The translations under genes were made by a program, and so were the position numbers. Shown here in pieces: positions 23,441-33,170 of a DNA stretch of 50,528 bases (its first letter is position 1; each line of letters starts with the position of its first letter). Source of the stretch: Terriglobia bacterium (lineage in GTDB: Bacteria > Acidobacteriota > Terriglobia > UBA7540); the NCBI GenBank assembly GCA_030041095.1, contig JASHON010000049.1:1-50528 (forward strand), read 5' to 3'. The notes beneath the pieces are model-generated. The model searched no databases. It was not told where the DNA came from and saw only the letters and a program-made list of their open reading frames with translations.

Positions 23441-24451
23441 GTGTCCTCAGCTCAATGGGTTGGCCTGTGGTTAGTGCTCGGCGGCGGGTTTTGCCAGGGA
23501 ACGTTTATGCTTCCCATGAAGTGGACCAAGAACTGGAATTTTGAGAATACCTGGCTGATTTTTTCCATTTCCGCATATCTCATCTTTCCCTGGCTCATCG
23601 TCTTTGCCACGGTGCCACAATTTGCGGAGGTATTTCGCGCAACCAGCCGGGGAACGCTGATTGAGGTGGGACTGTTAGGGATCGGCTGGGCGCTAAGCGC
23701 CGTCTCGTTCGGTGTCGGCATTGATGCGATTGGCTTGTCGCTCGGGTTTGCCATCATTTACGGGCTGGCGGCGTTCGGTGGGGCCATCATCCCGCTGGTC
23801 ACCACACCGGGCATTTCTTCGGAGCGCATCGCGGTTACCATAGCGTCTCTCGTCGTGATGGTGGTGGGTGTCATCATCTGCTCTTTTGCCGGCAAGTGGA
23901 AAGAAGCGGCCGCAAACCCTGAAAAGAAGGCGAAGCTTTCTTACGGAACCGGCGTCTTGATGTGCGTAATTTCCGGACTGCTGGGCGCGTGCGGCAATCT
24001 TGGCTTCGACGCCGGCGGAAAGATCAGCCACGTGGCCGTAACCCTGGGGATTTCAAGGTTCAATTCCACAAGCCTCGTTTGGGCTTATCTTTGCATTTTT
24101 ATGTTTCTGGCTAACGCGGGATATTCCGTCATCCTGCTGCGGCGTAACCGCTCCGCTCACATCTTTGCGCGTAACGCAGGCAAGTATTTCCCGTCAGGAT
24201 TCCTCATGGGAGCTTTCTGGATTGCCGGCTTTTTCCTTTACGGCATAGGCGCGGGCAAGCTGGGTGATCTTGGATTATCGCTGGGCTGGGGCATACTGAT
24301 GTCCGCAATCGTGCTGATCGCCAACGGCTGGGGAATTGGAACGGGAGAATGGAAAGGCTCGCCCGCGTGGGCGCAGCGCCGCCTGGCCACCGGGCTCGTG
24401 GTTCTGATCATCGCCATTGTTGGCCTGTCTGTCGCCAACCAGATTCACTGA
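23441..24451 (+). CDS. RhaT-like sugar:proton symporter
   Basis: This 336-residue integral membrane protein, beginning SSAQWVGLWLVLGGGFCQGT, has about ten hydrophobic segments and the RhaT family pattern: FMLPMKWTKNWNFENTWLIF, LGIGWALSAVSFGVGIDAIGLSLGFAIIYGL, GLLGACGNLGFDAGG and GAFWIAGFFLYGIGAGKLGDLGLSLGWGILMS. E. coli RhaT (344 residues) imports L-rhamnose with protons. The substrate here may be rhamnose or another deoxy or neutral sugar released by the nearby hydrolases. It starts at a GTG; the GT4 gene follows after only 2 bp, so the two are probably co-transcribed. Confidence 0.85.
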   Translation: MSSAQWVGLWLVLGGGFCQGTFMLPMKWTKNWNFENTWLIFSISAYLIFPWLIVFATVPQFAEVFRATSRGTLIEVGLLGIGWALSAVSFGVGIDAIGLSLGFAIIYGLAAFGGAIIPLVTTPGISSERIAVTIASLVVMVVGVIICSFAGKWKEAAANPEKKAKLSYGTGVLMCVISGLLGACGNLGFDAGGKISHVAVTLGISRFNSTSLVWAYLCIFMFLANAGYSVILLRRNRSAHIFARNAGKYFPSGFLMGAFWIAGFFLYGIGAGKLGDLGLSLGWGILMSAIVLIANGWGIGTGEWKGSPAWAQRRLATGLVVLIIAIVGLSVANQIH

Positions 24452-24453
24452 TC

Positions 24454-25566
24454 GTGCCGACCATCGCTATTGACGCCACATACGTGGTGGACCCCAAGAC
24501 GTCTGGCATTTCGGTTTATTCACGGCGGCTGATTGAATCGCTTGCAGAGCTCGAAACACCGCATCGGTTTCTGGTTGCCTATCGCCTGTCGCGCTGGCGG
24601 CGCCGAAGCCAGTTCTTAAGAATTCAGAATTCGAAATCGTCGGAAAGGCGCCAGGCATCCACCTGCTATTTTCAGGAGCCTTGGACGTTCTGGCTGCGGC
24701 GCCGCGCTGAGCTGTTTCATAGCCTGGCGCAGCGCCCCGCGCCTTTTCGTTTTCGTCACGAGGTCGTGACCGTTCACGACGTCTTTCCGCTTGCCGGGCG
24801 AGGCTACTCGACTCCGGAATTCCAGCGAAAGTTTTCCGTTTTGCTTCTCGACGCCGTGGAACGGTCCGAGCGAGTGATTGTGCCGTCCCAGGCCACGGCA
24901 AACGAGCTGAGAAGCCGTCTCGAAATCGACCAGAGAAAAATCCGCGTGATCCATGAAGGAGTTGATCCGGTGATTGAGCCGCTTACGCCTGCCGAGCGCC
25001 TTCGCGAAAGGGAGCGGTGGGTGGGGCACGGCAAACAACTGGTGCTGGTGGTCGGCGTTATTCAGACTCGCAAGAACACGCTGGGAGCGCTGCGAGCCTT
25101 GGAGCTACTCCCTGAGAGCTATCGCATGGTCCTGGCCGGAGGAAGAGGTTACGGATGTGACCAGGCGCTGAACTACCTGGGACGGCCGGGAGTCGCAGGC
25201 CGCGTCATCCTGGCTGGCCACGTGGATGCCGCCAGCTTGTGGAAACTTTACGAATCAGCAAGCGTGCTGTTGTTTCCTTCCTTTGAAGAAGGGTTTGGAT
25301 TGCCGGTGCTTGAAGCGATGGCTCACGGGTTGCCGGTGGTTGCGTCGAATGTTTCATCGCTGCCGGAAGTGGGAGGCGACGCTGCGCTTTATGCCGATCC
25401 GCGTGACGAAGCCGCGCTGGCGCAGCAAATGCGGCGCGCCGTTGAAGATGAAAAGTTGAGAAGCAGCATGATTTCCGGTGGCTTCGCGCGGGCTGGCCGC
25501 TTTACATGGCGCCAAACAGCTCAACGGACGCTCGAAGTGTACGAGGAGCTGCTGGCGCAATCCTGA
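24454..25566 (+). CDS. GT4-family glycosyltransferase
   Basis: The start is a GTG at 24454-24456, two bases after the transporter stop, giving 370 residues beginning PTIAIDATYVVDPKTSGISVYSRRL; upstream codons belong to the transporter. The C-terminal domain has VGVIQTRKNTLGALRAL, VILAGHVDAASLWKLYESASVLLFPS and the GT4 E-x7-E signature in FEEGFGLPVLEAMAHGLPVVAS. Such enzymes transfer a sugar from a nucleotide donor with retention, usually onto surface polysaccharide or glycolipid precursors. A sugar symporter next to a GT4 is unusual, and the linkage may be positional only. Confidence 0.85.
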   Translation: MPTIAIDATYVVDPKTSGISVYSRRLIESLAELETPHRFLVAYRLSRWRRRSQFLRIQNSKSSERRQASTCYFQEPWTFWLRRRAELFHSLAQRPAPFRFRHEVVTVHDVFPLAGRGYSTPEFQRKFSVLLLDAVERSERVIVPSQATANELRSRLEIDQRKIRVIHEGVDPVIEPLTPAERLRERERWVGHGKQLVLVVGVIQTRKNTLGALRALELLPESYRMVLAGGRGYGCDQALNYLGRPGVAGRVILAGHVDAASLWKLYESASVLLFPSFEEGFGLPVLEAMAHGLPVVASNVSSLPEVGGDAALYADPRDEAALAQQMRRAVEDEKLRSSMISGGFARAGRFTWRQTAQRTLEVYEELLAQS

Positions 25567-25590
25567 ATTACGGCAAGCGCCTGGCGCCGC

Positions 25591-27507
25591 TCATCGCCGG
25601 TCAGCGGGGTCGGACCCTTGCCGTTTGGCTTTGAGTTGCAAGTTGTGCATAAGGCGATGGAGTGAAGTGGGGCGCATGCCGAGCAGTTTGGCAGCCTCGG
25701 TGTAATTGTTGTTGGCCTCGGCGAGGGCGGCAAGAATCATGCTGCGCTTCGTTTCCCGAATGGTCTCATGATAGCGGGCGGAAGAAGTGGTGGCGGGAGG
25801 AGAAGCCTCGAGCACGGATTCAGGCAAATCTTCAGGAAGGATCACTTCACCCGAACCCATAACCACTGCGCGCTCGATGGCGTTTTCCAGCTCGCGAACG
25901 TTGCCCGGCCAGTCGTAGTTGAGTAAGCAGGTGCGCGCTTCGGGTGAAACACCTCGCATCGGGCGCTTCTCCCGCTCGCTATGCCTTGCGGCAAAGTATG
26001 TGGCCAGCAGTGGAATGTCTTCACGCCGATCCCGCAGCGGAGGGGTGGTGAACGAGACCACGTTCAACCGGTAATAGAGGTCTTTGCGGAATGAATTTGT
26101 GTTGACAGCTTCTGCCAGGTTGCGATTCGTGGCCGCAATCAGCCGAAAGTCCACTTTGATGGGCCGCGTTCCGCCCACGCGCTCCAGCTCGCGCTCCTGA
26201 AGGACTCGCAGCAATTTTGCTTGCAGCGATTGGGCCAGCTCGCCCACCTCATCAAGGAATACCGTGCCGCCTTCGGCAACCTCCAGCTTGCCTTTCTTGG
26301 TGGTCCAGGCTCCCGTGAAAGCACCTTTCTCATGGCCGAACAGCTCGCTTTCGAGAAGCGTTTCGGTGAGTGCCGCGCAATTGATGGCGACGAAAGGCTT
26401 CGCGGCTCGTGGACTGTTGCGGTGAATCGCCCGCGCCACCAATTCTTTGCCCGTGCCGCTTTCCCCGTTAACCAAAACGGTGGAATCCGTCGGAGCGACG
26501 CGCGCAATGAAGCGGTAGAGATCTTTCATTCGCGAGCTTTCCCCGACCATATCCTGGCCGCGTTCCAATTCTGATTGCAGCCGGTGCGTTTCTTCCTCGA
26601 GAACTTCCACGCGCCTGGCATTTTCCAAGGCAATCGATCCCATGCCCGCAATCGCCCGGACCAGGTCAAGGTGCCGCTCATCAAATCGCACTTGTGGGTT
26701 GCTGGAATCCAGGTAGATGACGCCGCGCCCCTGGCCCGGCAGCGCGAGAGGAACAACAAGCAGCGAGGAAACAGCCGGATTGGCGGGCGCGTTCCCCTCC
26801 ATTTCCTTCCGATCCATCCCGCGAATGATAGCGGTTCGCTTGCGCAGCGCTTCGCGAACGGCTTCCCGGCTTATCTCGACAGGCCGCGCGGCTCCCTTCA
26901 ACCGATCCCAGCCGAAAATCGAGGAGAATTCGTCCGCATTCTGTCCGGCGAGAATAAAAGCGCCTCGATCGGCCGGAACGACTTCAAATATCGACTCGAG
27001 GAGGACTCTCTGAAGCAAGTCCAGCCCACGCACGTCGCCGACCGTGGTCGATACCTTAAGCAAGGCCTTGAAGTCGCGCAGCGTACGCGGCTCACCCACG
27101 ACGTTTGGCCTTTCAACGCCTTCCGGCGGCGTGACGGCGCTCGGAGAATAGGTCAAAAGCGTTGAATAGTCGAGCCGTGATGCGGAGGGCAAGTCATCCG
27201 CAGGCACAGTTTCGTTCAGCAGGACGAGAAACGTTGATCCGCCCAGACGGATCTGGTCTCCATGCTGCAAGCTTCGGCTTTTGACGGGGATCCCGTTCAG
27301 GAAGGTGCCGTTGCGGCTGTCGAGGTCGACGAGCGTAAGCCTGTCTCCTTCGCGATGGATCACACAGTGCCGCCGGGAAACAAATCCGTCGTCGAGGAGG
27401 AGGCCACTGCTAGGGTCGCGCCCGATCGAAACGGTGTCGGCTTCGAGCGGAACCGCAGCGCCCTTTTGGTTGCCGGAGATGCAAATTAATCTGGCTGCGC
27501 CTTTCAT
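25591..27507 (-). CDS. sigma-54-dependent activator with N-terminal FHA and GAF domains
   Basis: From the ATG at 27505-27507 the protein has 638 residues; the frame runs upstream to 27621 and neither start has a strong ribosome-binding site. Residues 5-95 are an FHA phosphothreonine-binding domain ([30 protein letters not shown]). A GAF-like domain follows (residues 145-300). The AAA+ domain has Walker [26 protein letters not shown] (the sigma-54-contacting GAFTGA loop) and a Walker B FLDEVGEL. The end is a Fis-type HTH ([21 protein letters not shown]). It should open sigma-54 promoters in response to a Ser/Thr-phosphorylated partner, plausibly linked to kinases such as the one at 7.3 kb. No receiver domain is present. 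Confidence 0.92.
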   Translation of the reverse strand: MKGAARLICISGNQKGAAVPLEADTVSIGRDPSSGLLLDDGFVSRRHCVIHREGDRLTLVDLDSRNGTFLNGIPVKSRSLQHGDQIRLGGSTFLVLLNETVPADDLPSASRLDYSTLLTYSPSAVTPPEGVERPNVVGEPRTLRDFKALLKVSTTVGDVRGLDLLQRVLLESIFEVVPADRGAFILAGQNADEFSSIFGWDRLKGAARPVEISREAVREALRKRTAIIRGMDRKEMEGNAPANPAVSSLLVVPLALPGQGRGVIYLDSSNPQVRFDERHLDLVRAIAGMGSIALENARRVEVLEEETHRLQSELERGQDMVGESSRMKDLYRFIARVAPTDSTVLVNGESGTGKELVARAIHRNSPRAAKPFVAINCAALTETLLESELFGHEKGAFTGAWTTKKGKLEVAEGGTVFLDEVGELAQSLQAKLLRVLQERELERVGGTRPIKVDFRLIAATNRNLAEAVNTNSFRKDLYYRLNVVSFTTPPLRDRREDIPLLATYFAARHSEREKRPMRGVSPEARTCLLNYDWPGNVRELENAIERAVVMGSGEVILPEDLPESVLEASPPATTSSARYHETIRETKRSMILAALAEANNNYTEAAKLLGMRPTSLHRLMHNLQLKAKRQGSDPADRR

Positions 27508-27838
27508 ACATACTGAATGCTTGATTATACCAAATGTCTCCGAGTGGACATTCGGCAGTCTCCGTTCTGATACAGAAACCAGAACCGTAAGCACGTCATC
27601 GAGATTGAGCTCCGGTTGCATCGCGCCAGGGTCGAAGTAAAATGAGGTTTCGGATCAAAGGGTTACGGGCAACCAGTACGCGAATCTGCGAACTCGTGCC
27701 AGATGGCATTCCGCGTGCCTTATCCTATTGCGTCTGAGCGGTCAACGGCGGCGAAGGGGGGACAAAAGGGGGACCGAAAGTCCAGCCGAGCCGTTCCGAC
27801 AAAATCTCCCGTCCGTGTGTGGGCCCGGATGGAAGAGC

Positions 27839-27930
27839 TTGCCAGGAGGCGTAGCGTGGCGTCGTTCGGAGGGGACGATGCCTGGAGGGGGGATACGATC
27901 AACTCCGTATCCAGTGACACCTCCTGGCAA
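27839..27930. ncRNA. candidate structured RNA: 11-bp closing stem with two internal hairpins
   Basis: TTGCCAGGAGG (27839-27849) pairs perfectly with CCTCCTGGCAA (27920-27930). Inside are GCGTCGT/ACGATGC (7 bp with one G-U, loop TCGGAGGGG) and GGATACG/CGTATCC (7 bp, loop ATCAACTC), giving a three-way-junction layout. It lies in a 1-kb gap between divergently transcribed genes. Neither strand encodes a convincing protein across it. Orientation is undecided. I do not recognise a known riboswitch or ncRNA family, and a mobile-element end is an alternative. Confidence 0.3.
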
Positions 27931-28524
27931 CAGAGCCCGGCCGGTCCTGTAAGCTCAGCAACCTATACGGGAAGCCAACGGGCCCTGAACAGCCAGGGTA
28001 CCTGCCAATGAAGCCCTCACGCGAACCGGAAAAAGCGATCAAGAAAACGCACGGTGGCTCTGAACCACGAAGTTCCTGCCAGAAAGCGGATACTGCGGTC
28101 TACAATGGCTGGTGCCACTCCTGCTTGTGCCGGATTGAAGACCTTGCCCCGCCCGCAGGAACCACACTTTTTCGCCCAACCCGCCTGAGCTTATATTTGA
28201 AGGCCGGAAGGCTCCATTTTTCAGACACTTCTGACGGCTCTATGCTCCTGTGCCAGCCTGATTGGGAGTTGAAGAGGATGTGGGCGCATACGTACTGATC
28301 TCTGCTTAAACATAACCCCGGACGTTGCCGGCTGGTTCAATTAAGCCATTTATTGCCAAAGAGTTATACAAGGAGCGAATTCAGGACGGCTTGGCGGTGT
28401 GTCCCCTTAAAATCCGGTAGTGACGGGCTTCAAACTGGTCCCTCTTTCCCTCTTTAACACCAATCACCACGAATTTCTCTTGCATTTAACTTTCCATTAC
28501 TTTAAGCTTTGAGTAATTAACAAT
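27931..28524. other. intergenic region upstream of leuB
   Basis: A small hairpin (CCCTG/CAGGG around 27983-27998) is the only structure found. The frame 28008-28298 (96 codons) has no recognisable similarity and low coding character. The last 60 bp before leuB are AT-rich and lack a Shine-Dalgarno. No leucine-rich leader peptide or T-box motif is visible. Confidence 0.4.
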
Positions 28525-29643
28525 ATGCATTCTCTCTACAGGGTTGCGCTTTTGCCGGGTGACGGTGTCGGACCGGAAGTTTTGAATGAGGCCGTCAAGG
28601 TCTTGAAAGCGGTCGAGTCGGTTAACGGCGTTACCTTTCGTTTCCTGACAGGACTCATTGGCGGCAGTGCGATCGAAGCCACGGCGACGCCACTTCCGGC
28701 AGAAACTGTGGCGATTTGCAACAATTCCCAGGCCATACTTTTGGGGGCAGTAGGCGGTCCTAAATGGGATTCGAACCGCCCCGAGGCTCGGCCCGAGCAA
28801 GGGCTCCTGCAGATTCGAAGAAGGCTGGGACTCTATGTGAATCTGAGACCCATCAAGGTTTTGGATTCGCTGGCCAATTTGTCGGCCATCAAACCCGCGC
28901 TCGTCAAAGGCACGGATCTCGTCATCGTACGCGAGCTCTTGGGGGGAATCTATTTTGGGAATCCTCGCGGCATCTTTGCCAAAAACGGTGAGCGAATGGG
29001 CGTGAACACCGAGATTTACAAAGAGCATGAAGTCGAGCGGATTGCCCATCGGGCGTTCCAGCTTGCTCGCAACCGCAAGCGAAAGCTGACCTCCGTCGAT
29101 AAGGCCAATGTGCTCGAAACCTCGCGCCTTTGGCGCGAAGTGGTCACGCGCGTTGGCGCCAGTTACCCGGACGTGGCCTTGAGCCATCTTTATATCGACA
29201 ATTGCGCCATGCAGTTGATCGAAAAGCCTTCGAGCTTCGATGTGATTCTCACTTCTAATATGTTTGGAGACATCTTGAGCGATGAGGCTGCCATGGTGGC
29301 GGGATCAATCGGTCTTTTGCCTTCCGCCAGCCTCGGTGAGCGTGCCGCTCTCTACGAACCCATTCACGGTTCGGCTCCGGACATTGCCGGACGTAACAAA
29401 GCTAATCCCATCGCTGCCATTCTGTCTGCTGCCCTTATGTTGCGTTATTCATTCCACCAGGAAGCCGCGGCGTCCACCATCGAAACTGCTGTTGAGAAGG
29501 TGATGAAGCAGGGGTTTCATACCTCGGAAATCAGCGGGCGCGGACGTGCGATTTCCACTTCGCGCATGGGTACGCTGGTCGCCGAGCGGACCGAACGGCT
29601 CTTGAAGTCCCAGGCGAACGCGCGCCGCAAAAAGGCAAAATAA
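28525..29643 (+). CDS. leuB: 3-isopropylmalate dehydrogenase
   Basis: The 372-residue product starts HSLYRVALLPGDGVGPEVLNE, the beta-decarboxylating dehydrogenase start. Substrate motif RRLGLYVNLRPIK and the ELLGGIYFG segment identify the isopropylmalate rather than isocitrate branch. FDVILTSNMFGDILSDEAAM binds metal and substrate, and LYEPIHGSAPDIAGRNKANP is the NAD-binding signature. It oxidises (2R,3S)-3-isopropylmalate to 2-oxoisocaproate with NAD+ in leucine biosynthesis, in the cytoplasm. No leuA, leuC or leuD is adjacent. The start codon has no clear ribosome-binding site and sits in an AT-rich leader. Confidence 0.93.
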   Translation: MHSLYRVALLPGDGVGPEVLNEAVKVLKAVESVNGVTFRFLTGLIGGSAIEATATPLPAETVAICNNSQAILLGAVGGPKWDSNRPEARPEQGLLQIRRRLGLYVNLRPIKVLDSLANLSAIKPALVKGTDLVIVRELLGGIYFGNPRGIFAKNGERMGVNTEIYKEHEVERIAHRAFQLARNRKRKLTSVDKANVLETSRLWREVVTRVGASYPDVALSHLYIDNCAMQLIEKPSSFDVILTSNMFGDILSDEAAMVAGSIGLLPSASLGERAALYEPIHGSAPDIAGRNKANPIAAILSAALMLRYSFHQEAAASTIETAVEKVMKQGFHTSEISGRGRAISTSRMGTLVAERTERLLKSQANARRKKAK

Positions 29644-29658
29644 GTAACAGAAGCCGGT

Positions 29659-29695
29659 GATCAGCAAACAGCTTTCCGAGGGTTGACGGCTGATC
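29659..29695. terminator. weak inverted repeat between leuB and the M20 gene
   Basis: GATCAGC (29659-29665) and GCTGATC (29689-29695) can form a 7-bp stem between two convergent genes. The loop is 23 nt and no T-run follows, so a bidirectional terminator role is only possible. Confidence 0.3.
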
Positions 29696-29715
29696 GCTGA
29701 TTTCCAGTAGCTCGC

Positions 29716-30852
29716 TCATAAGGTGGCAAGAAGAGCGGCGAGCAGAGCAGTGCGCTGCGGCAGCTCGCGGATCAGAACGTGCTCGTTGCGCGCATGCGCG
29801 CCGTCTCCAACCGCGCCGAGCCCGTCAAGTGTTGGAACGCCCAAGGCAGCCGTGAAGTTGCCGTCGGAGCCCCCTCCAGTTGATGCCTCCTCCAATCTCA
29901 ATCCCATGGACAGCGCCAATTCCCGCGCCCGCCGGAACAGCTCCATCGTCATTCGGCGTTCGAGAGGCGGCCGATTGATTCCACCAGTCACTCGAATCCG
30001 CGCCCCGTTCTGGATCGGCTTGAGGGAGAGCATTCGTCGCGTGATTTCCGCCATATCGCGGGCGCGAGGAGCGCGCACGTCCACGGATCCGGACGCCCAT
30101 TCCGGCACCACGTTGGTCCGCGTTCCGCCGGAGACCTTGCCGATATTCAACGTTAGCCCGGCGCTCGGCCGCGCCAATCTCTGCACCACAATGAGCTGCC
30201 GCGCGAGCTCAACAATGGCGTTGATTCCCTCGCTCGGATTGGTTCCGGCGTGGGCAAGCCGGCCTTCGACCGTGATTTGAAATTCGCCCACCCCTTTTCG
30301 AGCGGTCTTTAACTTCCCTCCACGCGCGGCCGGCTCGAGGACGAGACAGGCGCAGGCGCGCCGGGCCTCTGCCTCAATGGTGGAACGGAACGCGCGCGAT
30401 CCTATCTCTTCGTCGGGCGTCAAAAGAAAACGCACGGGCTTGCCGGGAAGAATGTGCAAGGCGCTCAGGGCTTGCATCGCTTCGATACCCATGACGATGC
30501 CTGCTTTCATATCCAGAATGCCCGGACCATAGGCGCGCGCTGCGCGAATTCGGAACGGCATTCCGGCCAGCGTTCCTGTTTCCCAGACCGTGTCCAGGTG
30601 GCCAAGGACCAAAATGGACTTTGCGCTCTTGCGGCGGAAGAAATCAGCTTGAACGGCGCTTCCGAATCGGCGGTTGTGCAAAATCTTCGCCTGGCCTCCG
30701 GCCCGCGATAATGCACTCGCCACCAGGCGGGCCATGCGGTTGATGCCGGCAGCCGAGCCGCTCGGTGACTCGATCTCGACGGCTTGCCGCAGGAGATCGA
30801 GCATATGCGGAAAGTCTTTCTTACACCATTCGAAGAGTGTGGCAGGGTCCAT
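29716..30852 (-). CDS. M20-family metallopeptidase (glutamate carboxypeptidase-like)
   Basis: This 378-residue protein has the co-catalytic zinc-site residues of M20: His and Asp in ILVLGHLDTVW, Asp in GPGILDMKAG, the catalytic Glu pair in LTPDEEIGS, a Glu in LVLEPAARGG and a late His in GDGAHARNE. The lid domain is QITVEGRLAHAGTNPSEGINA to LNIGKVSGGTRTNVVPEWA. The order resembles carboxypeptidase G2, which cleaves C-terminal glutamate from folates and N-acyl amino acids. No signal peptide is visible, so it is probably cytoplasmic. It converges on leuB and is divergent from the GH57 gene. Confidence 0.88.
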   Translation of the reverse strand: MDPATLFEWCKKDFPHMLDLLRQAVEIESPSGSAAGINRMARLVASALSRAGGQAKILHNRRFGSAVQADFFRRKSAKSILVLGHLDTVWETGTLAGMPFRIRAARAYGPGILDMKAGIVMGIEAMQALSALHILPGKPVRFLLTPDEEIGSRAFRSTIEAEARRACACLVLEPAARGGKLKTARKGVGEFQITVEGRLAHAGTNPSEGINAIVELARQLIVVQRLARPSAGLTLNIGKVSGGTRTNVVPEWASGSVDVRAPRARDMAEITRRMLSLKPIQNGARIRVTGGINRPPLERRMTMELFRRARELALSMGLRLEEASTGGGSDGNFTAALGVPTLDGLGAVGDGAHARNEHVLIRELPQRTALLAALLATL

Positions 30853-30987
30853 CAGCCGTTCCCATAATCTTGCTGAAATCAGGCAGCGGTTTATTCTATG
30901 CTAAACCATTGGCCTTTGCAGAGAATCACGCGCAGCGGGCTGCCAGGAAAACTCAACACAACCTCGTCGGTTACGAGCGGGGAGAAA

Positions 30988-33144
30988 ATGCCGAACCAAG
31001 TCTCGCTGTGCATGGTGATGCACGCTCACCAGCCGAGTGGCAATTTTGACGCCGTGATTGAGGAGGCCTGCCAGCGCTCCTACCAACCCTTTCTGACCAC
31101 ACTGTCCCGCCATTCCGCCATTTCGCTTGCCCTGCACTTTTCCGGCATTCTCCTGGAATGGCTTGCGGCGCATCACCCCGAGTTTATGGAGCAGCTTGGC
31201 GCGCTGGTGGCGCGCGGCCAGGTGGAGCTGATCGGCGGCGGTTATTACGAACCCATTCTTGCCGCCATCCCTGACGAAGACAAAATCGCCCAAATTGAAA
31301 AACAATCCGCGTTCCTCTTCGAGCATTTTGGCTTGGAGCCACGCGGGCTGTGGGTGGGAGAGCGCGTTTGGGAGCAGGGACTGGTGCGGCCCTTGGTCGA
31401 GGCCGGCGCCGCTTTCACCATTCTGGACGACACACATTTTCTGGCAGCGGGACTCGACCCTGATGACCTGCACGTGGCTTATTTGACGGAAGAAGCTGCC
31501 GTAGCGCTGACGCTGGTGCCAAGCCTGCAATCACTGCGCTATACGATTCCGTTTCGGGAGCCGGATGAGACGCTGGCCATTCTGAGAGAGGGCAGGGAAC
31601 GGGCGGAAGGCCTCTTTGCCGTAGGAGATGATTGCGAGAAATTCGGAGTGTGGCCGGGCACTTATGACCATTGCTACGTGGGGGGCTGGTTGGAGCGTTT
31701 CTTCTCAGCCATTGAAGGCGCCGGCGGCTGGCTCGAGACGGTGACGCTCTCGGAATATCTGAAGACCCACCCGCCCACGAAGCGCGTCTACATTCCCACG
31801 GCCTCCTATGCTGAGATGATGTCCTGGGCCCTGCCTGCCAGGACCTCAAGAGAATTTCAGTCCTGCGTCGATGAAACTTTCCATCTGGCTCGCGGCGACC
31901 AGTTCCGCCGCTTTCTCCGCGGAGGCAATTGGCGCAATTTCTTTAGCAAATACGCGGAATCGAATCAGGTCCATAAGCTGGCGCTGGCTGCCGGAAAACG
32001 CGCCCACGAGCTGGCGTGCCTCACTCCGCCGGGCAACGAGCGGTATGAAATCCTCGAAAAGGCCCGCGACCATCTGCTTGCCGCTCAATGCAACGACGCC
32101 TACTGGCACGGGATTTTTGGAGGCTTGTATGCGCCTCATTTGCGCAGTGCGCTCTTCCGCCACCTGATTCAGGCGGAAGCGCTGCTCGATCGCGCTGAAG
32201 GAATTGGGCCTGACGGTGCGGCGCGCGTCACCATCCGCGACTTTGACGTTGACGGGCAGCAAGAAGTTCTGGTGGAACACGCTGATTTTGGTGTCACGCT
32301 TCGCCCTCAAGACGGAGCAACCATCTCCAGCCTGCGCTTCAAGCCTTGTTTCGTGGAGCTGATCAATTCGATCGCCCGGCGTTACGAGGCCTATCATCAA
32401 CAGGTCATTGAGCACAGCAGCCAAAATCCAGGCGCAACGGACGCGCCCGTTTCGATTCACGAAGCGGCGCACGCCACCGAACCCAACCTGGCGGCGGCTC
32501 TGCGTTACGACCGCTACGGCCGCCACGCTTTTCGTGCGTATCTTTTTCCGCGTGGGAAATCGGTCGGAGATTATGAAACGCTCTCATTGGAAGAAGCCGA
32601 AAGACTGGCGAGTGGCGATTGGGTGCTTGCCCCGTCCGGCGACAGCACCGATAAGTTCAGGCTGGAGTGCGACGCGCCGTTATTGTGGGACGGGCGGGAG
32701 GTGGAAGTTTTTGCCCGCAAGGAGCTTGTGATGCGGAGCCGTAACGGAACCTGGAGCGTGGATTGCCACTTGCTTGTCTCTGCCCACAACGTTGAAAGTC
32801 TCACGTGCGCGGTAGGGATCGAGCTGGTTCTTAACATGCTCGCTCCGGCCGCGCCCGACCGTTATTTCCTGGCCGGCGGGCAACGTCACCCGCTGGGGTT
32901 CAAGGGCGAGCTTTCCACGGAGCAAATCTCATTAAAGGACGAGTGGCAGCGCGTCAAGATCGAGCTGCGGGCGCCCGCGGCCAAAGCGTGGTGGGTGCTG
33001 CCCATCGAAACGGTTTCACAATCCGAATCGGGCTTCGAGCGCGTTTACCAGGGCTCGTCCATGATGCCTGTTTGGGAGGTTGATCTGGGATCGCCGGAAG
33101 GAGCGGCCTGCCACGTGGAGATGCGAATCAGCCGGATGGAGTGA
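30988..33144 (+). CDS. GH57 4-alpha-glucanotransferase/alpha-amylase
   Basis: The ATG at 30988-30990 follows GGGGAG; the frame opens 30 codons earlier. The 718-residue product has the GH57 motifs HAHQP (motif 1), VELIGGGYYEPI (motif 2), the nucleophile Glu125 in GLWVGERVWE (motif 3), the acid/base Asp around residue 215 in AVGDDCEKFGVW (motif 4) and a downstream helical domain, then a beta-sandwich C-domain of the DUF1926 type. The positions match the 4-alpha-glucanotransferase of Thermococcus litoralis closely. The reaction is transfer of alpha-1,4-glucan segments in cytoplasmic glycogen or maltodextrin metabolism. There is no signal peptide. It stands alone, divergent from the M20 gene. Confidence 0.9.
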   Translation: MPNQVSLCMVMHAHQPSGNFDAVIEEACQRSYQPFLTTLSRHSAISLALHFSGILLEWLAAHHPEFMEQLGALVARGQVELIGGGYYEPILAAIPDEDKIAQIEKQSAFLFEHFGLEPRGLWVGERVWEQGLVRPLVEAGAAFTILDDTHFLAAGLDPDDLHVAYLTEEAAVALTLVPSLQSLRYTIPFREPDETLAILREGRERAEGLFAVGDDCEKFGVWPGTYDHCYVGGWLERFFSAIEGAGGWLETVTLSEYLKTHPPTKRVYIPTASYAEMMSWALPARTSREFQSCVDETFHLARGDQFRRFLRGGNWRNFFSKYAESNQVHKLALAAGKRAHELACLTPPGNERYEILEKARDHLLAAQCNDAYWHGIFGGLYAPHLRSALFRHLIQAEALLDRAEGIGPDGAARVTIRDFDVDGQQEVLVEHADFGVTLRPQDGATISSLRFKPCFVELINSIARRYEAYHQQVIEHSSQNPGATDAPVSIHEAAHATEPNLAAALRYDRYGRHAFRAYLFPRGKSVGDYETLSLEEAERLASGDWVLAPSGDSTDKFRLECDAPLLWDGREVEVFARKELVMRSRNGTWSVDCHLLVSAHNVESLTCAVGIELVLNMLAPAAPDRYFLAGGQRHPLGFKGELSTEQISLKDEWQRVKIELRAPAAKAWWVLPIETVSQSESGFERVYQGSSMMPVWEVDLGSPEGAACHVEMRISRME

Positions 33145-33170
33145 CCGCTCGCCGCGGGAGCCAGCCCCTC

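Noticed and set aside
27991-28006. Sequence AGCCAGGGTACCTGCC, matching most of the cobalamin-riboswitch B12 box
   Set aside because: The other conserved riboswitch segments (such as the GCAACTGTA core) are absent and no cobalamin gene follows; leuB starts 500 bp downstream. Probably chance.
28008-28298. 96-codon frame upstream of leuB
   Set aside because: No domain, low-complexity composition and no clear ribosome-binding site.
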